From Paraphysoderma sedebokerense (lineage: Eukaryota > Blastocladiomycota > Physodermatomycetes > Physodermatales > Physodermataceae), in NCBI GenBank assembly GCA_025602915.1, contig JAHLJZ010000017.1, positions 310,001 through 374,000 of the forward strand: a DNA stretch of 64,000 nt. The letters are read 5' to 3'. Within the stretch, counting starts at the first letter, position 1; the number at the start of each line of letters is the position of its first letter. Shown in pieces: positions 22,973 through 33,789 of this stretch. Under the pieces are notes generated by a model. That model saw nothing but the letters and a program-made list of their open reading frames with translations, did not search any database and was not told the DNA's origin. The translations under genes and the position numbers were made by a program.

Positions 22973-24158
22973 TTACATAGAAGTAGAAGATGAAGAAGTA
23001 TATCGAGGAAGGTCAAGATGGATGAGAAAGGTCATAGATGTGGATGGTTCAAAATCGTCTGTTGAGCGTGAGAATATCGACACTCGACCACCAAGAGTTT
23101 CAACCAAGGCACGAACATTTGAAGATAAAGCTGTAATAAATCTATATTAATACGAATCCAAATATTCACCTTAGAAAAAAGGCCGGAAACTTACCAAGAG
23201 AATTCAGTGATTTTGAATTTGATTTGACATCCCACCCGAATGATACTGTATTGTTACAGTATTCATTCATTGACATGACTATGGCGCATTTTTGTCCGTT
23301 TTTTTCAACTTGATAAGCCAGTTCGTGTGTTACCAGAGTCGCCAGCGATCGCACCGAATTGTAATCGCCCACACGATGACTATTTCGGCTTCGCGCTCGT
23401 AATTGAAATTCCAAGTTCGAATTTTTCATACTATCATTGTAAGTTACAAAGACACCGGATAAGACAGAAGCAGGATCGAATAATATATCGTCCGTGTCAC
23501 CGATAATTGCAACACTTCGGAGGAACCCTTCGAGCGACTTGACAAATAGATGACGAAGTACTTTCGAGAATTCTTTAAGTTTGTAGAGTCTTGATTTAAT
23601 ACGAAGAACAGGTTGGGATGATAGGGAAGGGAAACGTATCGGGGACGTATCAGGATGATGTAGCAAATTGAAGAACAAGATGCAAAGTATGCATAGGACA
23701 ATGAAGTAGAAACAACGAACGGCCCAAGTCGGGGTAGGGCAAAGGTCGAGAACAAGGCAGTTGTGTAAGACTATGTCGGACCGAAGAAGAGGCTGGGTGG
23801 TGTCCAATTGAGGATGTATTAGAGTTCGATTGATTCCCAGATGAAGAGACCCTGATAAGGAAAAGACAGAAAATTAATACTCAGTCGTAAGGAGGGTGGG
23901 GCTCTTTGATATAAACAACATACCGAGTGAGAGCAGGGTCGTCTTGTGGAATAGAATGCGATAGAGCATGTTCACGCCTTGTTTCAATATACAGTTAATC
24001 TTTTGAGAGCAACGGCGGAGATTAAACCTTTTTAAGTGCTCGACTGGCGCACGCAATCGCAGCTGAGAAAGTGATGCAACATGATATCTTTTGTTATATT
24101 TCTGTGACGGTGACACAGGTAACAGTGACTCCACATAAATCTCGATTTGGTCCTTCAA
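22973..24158 (-). CDS. Unknown membrane protein, 349 aa, copy 1
   Basis: Three exons in order: 24158-23924, 23851-23195 and 23130-22973, summing to 1050 nt. I do not recognise the family. Visible features are a basic N-terminus rich in Lys and Arg, one clear hydrophobic segment at about residues 122-142 (VRCFYFIVLCILCILFFNLL), a mixed region with GDTDDILFDPASVL, and a Ser/Thr-rich end. The stretch NVRALVETLGGRVSIFSRS near residue 300 recalls the last beta-strands of histidine-kinase ATPase domains (LVexMGGxIxVxS), but the N- and G-boxes are not visible, so an active kinase is unlikely. It may be a decayed or accessory member of such a family. Confidence 0.55.
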
Positions 24159-25203
24159 TCTGTATTACCGTGGTGTTGGGCGAACTCTATTGTTGAGTTG
24201 GGAACATTCTCGCGTCTGGGCACGTCTGGACTTCTTATCTTAGCCCTTCCTTCCGCCAACAATAATTATGGCCAAGAATCAGCATGTATCCTTTGTCAGT
24301 CATCGGCGTCCCCGGTGTCTAGCAGGTCTCTTCGAACGATATTGATGAAGTGTTCCATACGCTGATCCATGTCCCCTCGGAGAATTGCAGCGGGTGTAAC
24401 CTCATCCAGAAATATCATTGGATCTTTGCACATGAATATCAACATTTCACGACTGTTGCACCGAATATCAATCATATCTGCTGTTGATTGAAGTATGGCG
24501 ATCCAATCTAGATTCCTTGTGCGAGGAAGGTTGAGCGGCGATGAGACTCGTTACTGACTTTTCACCGCAGGAGAACTCGGCAATTTGGACACTTTCACCA
24601 CAGGACGGCCTCGAACGATTGCTTCGCCAAGGGCCGGAGTCAGGCATCAACAAAAAACCTGCCAACAGAACTAATTGATTGTCGAAAATGACAGCCTAAT
24701 AAACGCATATATATTTAAAGCTCACAATCAGCGGAGAATGCATATCAATTTTATATCAACGCTTACACATCGTTTGTGATTGAATTTCTTCAATAAAACA
24801 CATTGACTCCGTCCAATGCAATAGAGCTGTGTAATTTTATTGATTGATTATTACGATGTGAATTCTGGTACATTCGGTTATGTAGCAGGCAGATTCATCA
24901 TCAATAGATGACAACGAACATATCATGAAACCATAAAATCGGCCCTGGGCTCATCTTCTCCTAATGATCTCTCATCTCTCTGAAAAACGCTGAGCTCAGT
25001 GCATATCCTGTCGTTCTGAGTCGATTCCTGTAGCGAATGACACTGGTCGCACAGCTGAAGTCTTCTGAACACAAGACCGATGAGACACATGTTGATCCCT
25101 TCACAATATATAAATAGGGACAGTAAGCTTTTCTCAAAATGAATCATGACTGAAGTCTGTAGTTCTGGACCGGAATTGTATTTTCGGTTTCCGCTGTCAC
25201 AAG
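24159..25203. other. Intergenic with two doubtful short minus-strand frames, copy 1
   Basis: A 59-codon minus-strand frame at 24475-24296 (begins MIDIRCNSREMLIF) has a regular, soluble-looking composition and could be a real last exon, but I could not build a convincing upstream exon. A 74-codon minus-strand frame at 25147-24923 is equally unsupported. A TATA-like TATATAAATAG lies at about 25109. The rest shows nothing recognisable. Confidence 0.35.
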
Positions 25204-25955
25204 TTACGATCCTTTCAACCCATCAATTCCTTCTTCACCCTCCCAATTTTCCCACCATTTCTTCCCGTGTCGATCGGTAACATTCACCAAAATATTGAAG
25301 TCTGAGGAGTTCAATTTTCGCTTCACCCCACTCACTATATTGTTTAATAAAGAGAAATTGCGGGTTTTTGCTGCTTTATGTAATATCGACTCATTATCAG
25401 CGTCTAATAATTTGATGTCACATCGCTTGTTTTCGAGAAGATACATTGCCAGCTCATTGTGAGAAGATGTAATGGAACGATGAAGAGGCTGTTTAAATGA
25501 AAATGAATAGAAACAGATAAGTCGTTTAGTCGTTGGATCTGAGGAGCTTGAATGTCAAAACCATGGCGACATGATTACCGTCGACTTTAACTCTGGTGTT
25601 TGAGCGTTGATATCGGCATCATGCTCTATCAAGAATCGACATATGTCTATGTTCCCTGTTTTGACTGCATAATGCTAATAATTTGTAAGTTCAAAACGGC
25701 AATAATGATTCATCACTTGGCCAGTGATAACCAGAGTCAACTTTCGTGATGACGTACTAGAGCTGTGTACCCACTCCCATCACATACTTTAACTGTTTCT
25801 GGATTTTTTTCGATAAACTTCCTGACTCGAGTGAAGTCTCCATCCACGCACGCTTGGAAAATCGATCTTGAAAAATCCAACTCTTCCAAAGATTGCGAAT
25901 AAGCGCCTGCCTTGCATGAACAGTTCAGAGAGTGCCGATGATGGGCCGTCGTCAT
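25204..25955 (-). CDS. Small ankyrin-repeat protein (192 aa), copy 1
   Basis: Exons in order: 25955-25758, 25674-25579 and 25488-25204, all phase 0, 579 nt. After a short leader the protein has four ankyrin-type units: FSRSIFQACVDGDFTRVRKF, then GYTALHYAVKTGNIDICRFL, then TPLHRSITSSHNELAMYLLE, then ESILHKAAKTRNFSLLNNI. The C-terminus ends DRHGKKWWENWEGEEGIDGL. Ankyrin stacks are protein-binding; this one is short and has no catalytic part, signal peptide or membrane segment, so it is probably a soluble adaptor. Its start lies 428 bp from the divergent carboxypeptidase gene. Confidence 0.8.
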
Positions 25956-26383
25956 ATTTGTACTTGATCAAAATGTGTGGCGCATTAAGGTATAATTACT
26001 TGAATTCCGAAACTTGGAGATATCTATCTTGATCTGTGCCATCACTTTGCACAGCGGAGGCCGGCGGAAACAGAGGAATCGCCAACGTGCGAAACCGTTA
26101 AAGAATGAAAGCTCCTTGATTCCGCTTGATTTCTGCCCATTGAACTCACAATTTCAGTGGTGTAATGGCGGAAGGCTTTTAATGGATTTTGTAAGCATTA
26201 TTCGATTGCAATATTGGAATCTTGCTCAAGTTTTGTCTGTATAGTTGTATTTAGTTACTTCGGAAGGAACGAGCCTAACCTATTTCATCGGTCCAAAGTC
26301 CGAACACGAAATTAAATTCGGCCCGACTCCAGTCTCCATTCCTGCTCTTCTCAACCCTTTCTATATCATTCAACAAATCCAAA
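25956..26383. promoter_or_regulatory. Shared divergent promoter region, ankyrin / carboxypeptidase, copy 1
   Basis: This 428-bp interval lies between two divergent start codons and must hold both promoters. I see no sharp TATA box or repeated operator. The same sequence, unchanged, serves the second pair in copy 2 at 33362-33789. Confidence 0.4.
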
Positions 26384-28989
26384 ATGAACGGACCAATTCT
26401 CGTGCTCATTTTAGCTCTCATTGTAGCTACGGTGGATACCACTCCGACGCTATCATTCTCTCAATCATCCAATTTGCAACATCCATACGTCGTAAATTTC
26501 GATGACGCAAAATCTTCACATCGTCAAGCCGCCAAACAACCAAAACTCCCTTTCAGCCCTTTTCTTCCGTTCGTATCATTATCTACTCCACCCCAAGTAA
26601 CGTATAATGATACAGTCGAGCTCCCAGAATTCCGTTCGAAGCAGGACTACAGGGTTTGGTCGTTGCCAAACATTACGTTGCCAGAACACGAGTATCATAT
26701 GTATTCAGGACATATTAAAGTTGATGATAAAAATTCTACAGAATTCTTTATGTACTTTGAGAACCGTGAGTTCAAAAGTAAAGACTTGATCATTTGGTTA
26801 AATGGTGCGTTGTGTAGTCCTGATTCCAGATAACACGAAAGCAGCACTAAATGTTGCATTCGGGTGCATAGGTGGTCCTGGAGCAAGTTCCTTTTTTGGT
26901 TTGTTTACCGAAAATGGCCCCTTCCAATTCAATGACGAAGGCCAGATCCAACATAATAAGGTAAGAAATTTAAGTTGTCAACCTCAATTCCATCGCGTCG
27001 GAAGCTAACTTTGTCGTCATCAGTATGGCTGGCATAAAGCGGCAAACGTTTTGTTTCTCGAGCAACCTGCTTCTGTTGGATTCAGTTATGTATCCAATCC
27101 CAACAATATTGTCAAGCACATTGAAGATGTCGCGGACCACTTTTACATGTTTGCACAAAATTTTATCAAGATGTTCCCCGAGGCTGAAAAATTCAAATGG
27201 TGGATTACCGGAGAAAGTTTTGGTGGAATGGTATATCTGCTAGTCTTTTACTCTGTACGTATCCGACTTCTTGGCTAAACTGTTTCTGCCCGCGTTAGTA
27301 CGTTCCGCATATTGCGCACAACATAGTTCTGCAAAATGAACATCTTACAGTAGAGAAAAAACGCAAAGGGTTCAAGCATATTGATCTCAACGGTATAGCT
27401 GTTGGCAACGGTAAGTACTTCAGTTGGTCCGGTCGGTTAAGAAGTAAGAATGGATCTTAACTGATATCTATCGTGTAGGTGCCTACTTCAATCAATACGA
27501 CATTCCTGTCAACTGGGTATGAAAAAGCCTTTGTGTTGCATCTGCACTCAATTATTTATTTATTTCTAATATCTCGTTTCCAAGGTCGACTATTTCGAAA
27601 CCCTCGGTTTATTACGCAACGAACCATTCCGTACCGAGCTTCATGATCTCCGCGATAACTGCTTCAACGAACTCGGAGATCCCGAAAAATTTGCCAATGG
27701 CGAACTACCCAATTGCTTCAAGCTTATGATAAAGTTCCCTGATCCACAATACATTTATAACGCAACTAATGGAACGACTTGTTTATCTACTTTTTATGAC
27801 GTTCGCGTGACAGAATGCAATGTCGGAGGTTGGTTCACTTTCACGTATATTCCGCTAGATGACATTGTCTTCTCGGTATTAACTGAATATCATATTTATC
27901 GAACTTCTTTTGCCACCTTCATTCAGATCCTACGGATAAATACACTGCGTTTACTACAACGTACCTTAACAACTTGGACGTGCAGCTCAGTATTCACGCA
28001 ACCAAGTCTCAATTTCGTCCATGGATTTGGTTGGGAATGGACGTGTACTATAACTTATATTGGAACGGAGACAAACCATCGTTTTTATTATTGCCTGATT
28101 TGGCGAGCAAAATTAAAGTTTTTGTATGTTTCGCATTTCTGTCGCTAATTTCATTCTTCTACTCTTCCTTTCCACCGATCCGAGTGAATCTAACTGCCCA
28201 ATTCTAAATTCACATTTTAACCGCTATCAGCTTTACAATGGCGACGCTGATATTATTTGCAATTACGTTGGTAATGAAGCAATGCTGTCTGAACTCTCTT
28301 GGAATGGAAAGACTGGATTCGGATCAAAGCGTTTCAAGCCATTCTTCTTCAAGGAAGATCGCCTAGAAATAGATCTTGAAAACCGTGGTGATAAGGAGGA
28401 AAAGTTGTATGGGATTTACAGATCCGCTAGAGGACTTACTTATATGAGGGTTTTTGAAGCGGGTCATATGGTTCCTTTTAATGCGTATCCATATTTCCAT
28501 GTGTGGCGGGTAAAATCTGCTTTTTCACATCCAGGCGGTATTTCGGGCCACTCATTTAAGGTGTCTGATATCCTTCGAAGCGACTTGGGTAAGGATGTGA
28601 GATTCTTTATTTTACTTCCTATTATATTCAGTTGTCTAAGATCGAATGGTAAATTGGGTAGTGTAGTCAGCATATTCATTTCACAATCAAGAATTTGCAG
28701 GGAATCAGGAAGAGATGGTAAAACGGACAGTTTATTGAATGCACAGGCAAGAATGACCAAGGACGGTGGAAAAGGAGGAAGAGAATTCAAGATGCAGTTG
28801 GAACAATTGAGTTCCTTAAGATACGGAGGAAGGTGCGAAATCGACGATATTTTGTTGAAGGAGCAATCGAGATGCAATAAACTGGCTGGAATCGAGGGTG
28901 GAACGCACTCGAGTTCGTTATTTGAACAATTCAAGGCTTGTAATGACGACGGTAGTTTGCCTGAAATAGAGAAAAATTCTGCCAATTGA
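26384..28989 (+). CDS. Serine carboxypeptidase (S10), copy 1: chimeric C-terminus
   Basis: Exons 26384-26804, 26872-26960, 27024-27230, 27299-27410, 27479-27516, 27585-27828, 27927-28123 and 28231-28989. The first 520 residues equal the intact copy: signal peptide, GGPGAS oxyanion-hole motif, GESFGG nucleophile (Ser235), NGDADIIC and GHMVPF with His515. At 28481 the duplication junction replaces the last 17 residues with 168 residues read from the antisense of the LRR gene, giving a predicted 688-aa protein that stops at 28989. All catalytic motifs are kept, so activity is possible, but the tail is not a natural domain and the normal 3' UTR is lost. Whether it is expressed is unknown. Confidence 0.8.
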
Positions 28990-29807
28990 TTTTCTGCACA
29001 GGAGAGCCAAGTCAATGACCCTGGCAAGGAGGGAAGAGATGTCAAGACATTGTTGTCGCAAACCAGCTCCTTGAGAGATGATGGAAGGTTTGAAATTGAC
29101 GATAGGCAATTATGGGAGCAATCAAGATGTAATAACGTCTGGGGAAGAGGATAAGGGAAAGTATCGATTGCACAATTTGTGCACTTCAGAGATGACAGGG
29201 ATTGCGGCAAGTTAAAAATTTTGAGCGAGGAACTGTACGAGACATCAAGACATGTGAGTGAATCGTGAAATACTGGCGGCGATTCGAGACGGCAGTCAAT
29301 TAATGTCAGTGAATGCCGACAGCTTGACAATGATTGTGAGCTTTTAAAATCACAATAAAACAGCTCTAAACGTTTCAAGGTTGCGGGCAGAACGTCCGGC
29401 AAGACCAGTATTTTGACACTCGAACAAGTAAACCATTCCAACTTTGCCAGTAAATCATACGGTACAATCACCTTATCCCATTTGTTACGTGACCAACGAA
29501 AAATCTCTGTTGATCGCAACTTCGGCATGCAACGCCAAAAATCATCCTCCGTCAAGTCCAAAGTACTACCTGTTCGGGCTTCCACCTTGATATCGATCAC
29601 ATACTTGGCAACGCTGCTTTTTGAAAATTCATTTAAATCATCTTTGTCGACCGTAGATTGGGAAAACAGCGCCCTCGTTGTCGTATGCGTGAAGCATGAA
29701 TGCGTTAGTCGCAGATACTGGATGTCTGAAGTGGTCAAACACTTAATTATAACTTCTACGATATCGGGATAGTCGAAAATACAATTCGAAAGTGTCGTAT
29801 CAGTCAT
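28464..29807 (-). CDS. Leucine-rich-repeat protein, copy 2 (altered last codons)
   Basis: Same protein as the copy at 21061-22401, with a degenerate F-box-like start and about ten 21-residue LPX-style repeats. Because the unit boundary cuts its 3' end, the final residues change from ASRLY to ALKGTI, read from the antisense of the carboxypeptidase, and the native terminator is missing. The repeat domain is untouched, so function may be preserved if transcripts end properly. It overlaps the chimeric carboxypeptidase on the opposite strand over 28464-28989. Confidence 0.72.
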   Translation of the reverse strand: MTDTTLSNCIFDYPDIVEVIIKCLTTSDIQYLRLTHSCFTHTTTRALFSQSTVDKDDLNEFSKSSVAKYVIDIKVEARTGSTLDLTEDDFWRCMPKLRSTEIFRWSRNKWDKVIVPYDLLAKLEWFTCSSVKILVLPDVLPATLKRLELFYCDFKSSQSLSSCRHSLTLIDCRLESPPVFHDSLTCLDVSYSSSLKIFNLPQSLSSLKCTNCAIDTFPYPLPQTLLHLDCSHNCLSSISNLPSSLKELVCDNNVLTSLPSLPGSLTWLSCAENQLAEFFSISGKLPSSLQALNCSNNELECVPPSIPASLLHLDCSFNKISSISHLPPYLKELNCSNCILNSLPPFPPSLVILACAFNKLSVLPSLPDSLQILDCEMNMLTTLPNLPFDLRQLNIIGSKIKNLTSLPKSLRRISDTLNEWPEIPPGCEKADFTRHTWKYGYALKGTI

Positions 29808-30378
29808 GAAGAACGGAGTTAGTATCATTTTATGATTTAAACAGATTGGCAATGTTTCAGCTCAACATAAAATATCGTCGATGGGGAATTGATACGTAGC
29901 TTAAGCAAATACGAAGCTGCATAACCGCCAATCGTGTGCCATTGTCTTGGTCGACTGCTGGAGGAAGACAAAGCATAAATGACTCAGTTGGCAAAACTAA
30001 TCCATAAAGACAATTAATACAAGACCTTAGAAAGTTTATGTCGTGGTAAAATATGCCGTAAAGAATACATTCCGCAGGCGCTCAAAAAGATTATATGTTA
30101 TCGATGTTGCTGGATCATTTCTTCTGTGTTAAGTAGAGAGCTCATAAATATTCGGACTCTTGGTGTAATTTAGGTGAAGTGCAGTGGATATAACAGAATG
30201 TAAGTCGTACATTCAGATTCTATTAACATTATATTAATTGTCCAAAACACAGGGGTATACAAAAATAATATAAAGGTTCGATGTTATATACAAATATTAA
30301 CATTGATACATATTGTACAATTGTGATGAAGTTCGGCATGTGGGTTGTGGTTTCCAACCGAGTAGGGAATTTGACAGA
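29808..30378. other. Intergenic, copy 2 of 22402-22972
   Basis: Identical in the stretches compared to the first-copy interval; it should carry the promoter of the second LRR gene. No gene is supported. Confidence 0.5.
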
Positions 30379-31564
30379 TTACATAGAAGTAGAAGATGAA
30401 GAAGTATATCGAGGAAGGTCAAGATGGATGAGAAAGGTCATAGATGTGGATGGTTCAAAATCGTCTGTTGAGCGTGAGAATATCGACACTCGACCACCAA
30501 GAGTTTCAACCAAGGCACGAACATTTGAAGATAAAGCTGTAATAAATCTATATTAATACGAATCCAAATATTCACCTTAGAAAAAAGGCCGGAAACTTAC
30601 CAAGAGAATTCAGTGATTTTGAATTTGATTTGACATCCCACCCGAATGATACTGTATTGTTACAGTATTCATTCATTGACATGACTATGGCGCATTTTTG
30701 TCCGTTTTTTTCAACTTGATAAGCCAGTTCGTGTGTTACCAGAGTCGCCAGCGATCGCACCGAATTGTAATCGCCCACACGATGACTATTTCGGCTTCGC
30801 GCTCGTAATTGAAATTCCAAGTTCGAATTTTTCATACTATCATTGTAAGTTACAAAGACACCGGATAAGACAGAAGCAGGATCGAATAATATATCGTCCG
30901 TGTCACCGATAATTGCAACACTTCGGAGGAACCCTTCGAGCGACTTGACAAATAGATGACGAAGTACTTTCGAGAATTCTTTAAGTTTGTAGAGTCTTGA
31001 TTTAATACGAAGAACAGGTTGGGATGATAGGGAAGGGAAACGTATCGGGGACGTATCAGGATGATGTAGCAAATTGAAGAACAAGATGCAAAGTATGCAT
31101 AGGACAATGAAGTAGAAACAACGAACGGCCCAAGTCGGGGTAGGGCAAAGGTCGAGAACAAGGCAGTTGTGTAAGACTATGTCGGACCGAAGAAGAGGCT
31201 GGGTGGTGTCCAATTGAGGATGTATTAGAGTTCGATTGATTCCCAGATGAAGAGACCCTGATAAGGAAAAGACAGAAAATTAATACTCAGTCGTAAGGAG
31301 GGTGGGGCTCTTTGATATAAACAACATACCGAGTGAGAGCAGGGTCGTCTTGTGGAATAGAATGCGATAGAGCATGTTCACGCCTTGTTTCAATATACAG
31401 TTAATCTTTTGAGAGCAACGGCGGAGATTAAACCTTTTTAAGTGCTCGACTGGCGCACGCAATCGCAGCTGAGAAAGTGATGCAACATGATATCTTTTGT
31501 TATATTTCTGTGACGGTGACACAGGTAACAGTGACTCCACATAAATCTCGATTTGGTCCTTCAA
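30379..31564 (-). CDS. Unknown membrane protein, 349 aa, copy 2
   Basis: Exons in order: 31564-31330, 31257-30601 and 30536-30379. It encodes the same protein as the gene at 22973-24158: basic N-terminus, one membrane segment near 122-142 and a short C-terminal stretch recalling a histidine-kinase ATPase tail. This gene lies wholly inside the duplicated unit, so both copies keep their own promoter and terminator and should be equally functional. Confidence 0.55.
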
Positions 31565-32609
31565 TCTGTATTACCGTGGTGTTGGGCGAACTCTATTGTT
31601 GAGTTGGGAACATTCTCGCGTCTGGGCACGTCTGGACTTCTTATCTTAGCCCTTCCTTCCGCCAACAATAATTATGGCCAAGAATCAGCATGTATCCTTT
31701 GTCAGTCATCGGCGTCCCCGGTGTCTAGCAGGTCTCTTCGAACGATATTGATGAAGTGTTCCATACGCTGATCCATGTCCCCTCGGAGAATTGCAGCGGG
31801 TGTAACCTCATCCAGAAATATCATTGGATCTTTGCACATGAATATCAACATTTCACGACTGTTGCACCGAATATCAATCATATCTGCTGTTGATTGAAGT
31901 ATGGCGATCCAATCTAGATTCCTTGTGCGAGGAAGGTTGAGCGGCGATGAGACTCGTTACTGACTTTTCACCGCAGGAGAACTCGGCAATTTGGACACTT
32001 TCACCACAGGACGGCCTCGAACGATTGCTTCGCCAAGGGCCGGAGTCAGGCATCAACAAAAAACCTGCCAACAGAACTAATTGATTGTCGAAAATGACAG
32101 CCTAATAAACGCATATATATTTAAAGCTCACAATCAGCGGAGAATGCATATCAATTTTATATCAACGCTTACACATCGTTTGTGATTGAATTTCTTCAAT
32201 AAAACACATTGACTCCGTCCAATGCAATAGAGCTGTGTAATTTTATTGATTGATTATTACGATGTGAATTCTGGTACATTCGGTTATGTAGCAGGCAGAT
32301 TCATCATCAATAGATGACAACGAACATATCATGAAACCATAAAATCGGCCCTGGGCTCATCTTCTCCTAATGATCTCTCATCTCTCTGAAAAACGCTGAG
32401 CTCAGTGCATATCCTGTCGTTCTGAGTCGATTCCTGTAGCGAATGACACTGGTCGCACAGCTGAAGTCTTCTGAACACAAGACCGATGAGACACATGTTG
32501 ATCCCTTCACAATATATAAATAGGGACAGTAAGCTTTTCTCAAAATGAATCATGACTGAAGTCTGTAGTTCTGGACCGGAATTGTATTTTCGGTTTCCGC
32601 TGTCACAAG
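31565..32609. other. Intergenic with two doubtful short frames, copy 2
   Basis: Same content as 24159-25203: a 59-codon minus-strand frame at 31881-31702 and a 74-codon one at 32553-32329, neither supported by a domain or splice pattern. Confidence 0.35.
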
Positions 32610-33361
32610 TTACGATCCTTTCAACCCATCAATTCCTTCTTCACCCTCCCAATTTTCCCACCATTTCTTCCCGTGTCGATCGGTAACATTCACCAAAATA
32701 TTGAAGTCTGAGGAGTTCAATTTTCGCTTCACCCCACTCACTATATTGTTTAATAAAGAGAAATTGCGGGTTTTTGCTGCTTTATGTAATATCGACTCAT
32801 TATCAGCGTCTAATAATTTGATGTCACATCGCTTGTTTTCGAGAAGATACATTGCCAGCTCATTGTGAGAAGATGTAATGGAACGATGAAGAGGCTGTTT
32901 AAATGAAAATGAATAGAAACAGATAAGTCGTTTAGTCGTTGGATCTGAGGAGCTTGAATGTCAAAACCATGGCGACATGATTACCGTCGACTTTAACTCT
33001 GGTGTTTGAGCGTTGATATCGGCATCATGCTCTATCAAGAATCGACATATGTCTATGTTCCCTGTTTTGACTGCATAATGCTAATAATTTGTAAGTTCAA
33101 AACGGCAATAATGATTCATCACTTGGCCAGTGATAACCAGAGTCAACTTTCGTGATGACGTACTAGAGCTGTGTACCCACTCCCATCACATACTTTAACT
33201 GTTTCTGGATTTTTTTCGATAAACTTCCTGACTCGAGTGAAGTCTCCATCCACGCACGCTTGGAAAATCGATCTTGAAAAATCCAACTCTTCCAAAGATT
33301 GCGAATAAGCGCCTGCCTTGCATGAACAGTTCAGAGAGTGCCGATGATGGGCCGTCGTCAT
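32610..33361 (-). CDS. Small ankyrin-repeat protein (192 aa), copy 2
   Basis: Exons in order: 33361-33164, 33080-32985 and 32894-32610. It encodes the same four-unit ankyrin protein as the first copy. It lies complete inside the unit, divergent from the intact carboxypeptidase gene. Confidence 0.8.
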
Positions 33362-33789
33362 ATTTGTACTTGATCAAAATGTGTGGCGCATTAAGGTATA
33401 ATTACTTGAATTCCGAAACTTGGAGATATCTATCTTGATCTGTGCCATCACTTTGCACAGCGGAGGCCGGCGGAAACAGAGGAATCGCCAACGTGCGAAA
33501 CCGTTAAAGAATGAAAGCTCCTTGATTCCGCTTGATTTCTGCCCATTGAACTCACAATTTCAGTGGTGTAATGGCGGAAGGCTTTTAATGGATTTTGTAA
33601 GCATTATTCGATTGCAATATTGGAATCTTGCTCAAGTTTTGTCTGTATAGTTGTATTTAGTTACTTCGGAAGGAACGAGCCTAACCTATTTCATCGGTCC
33701 AAAGTCCGAACACGAAATTAAATTCGGCCCGACTCCAGTCTCCATTCCTGCTCTTCTCAACCCTTTCTATATCATTCAACAAATCCAAA
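33362..33789. promoter_or_regulatory. Shared divergent promoter region, copy 2
   Basis: Same 428 bp as at 25956-26383, here driving the intact carboxypeptidase and the second ankyrin gene. No defined motif was recognised. Confidence 0.4.

Larger units (their letters stand above)
21076..28481. repeat. Tandem duplication, copy 1 of the 7406-bp unit
   Basis: Every stretch compared between this segment and 28482-35887 is identical at an offset of exactly 7406 bp, including introns and intergenic DNA. Identity begins at the T of TGCGTATCC (21076 and 28482) and ends at the AA of CCTTTTAA (28481 and 35887). The unit carries the LRR gene, the 349-aa membrane protein, an ankyrin protein and all but the end of the carboxypeptidase. 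The order is head to tail with no bases between copies. Confidence 0.97.

Noticed and set aside
22875-23150. 91-codon plus-strand frame, repeated at 30281-30556
   Set aside because: Antisense to the last exon of the 349-aa gene, which splices in frame and gives a better model.
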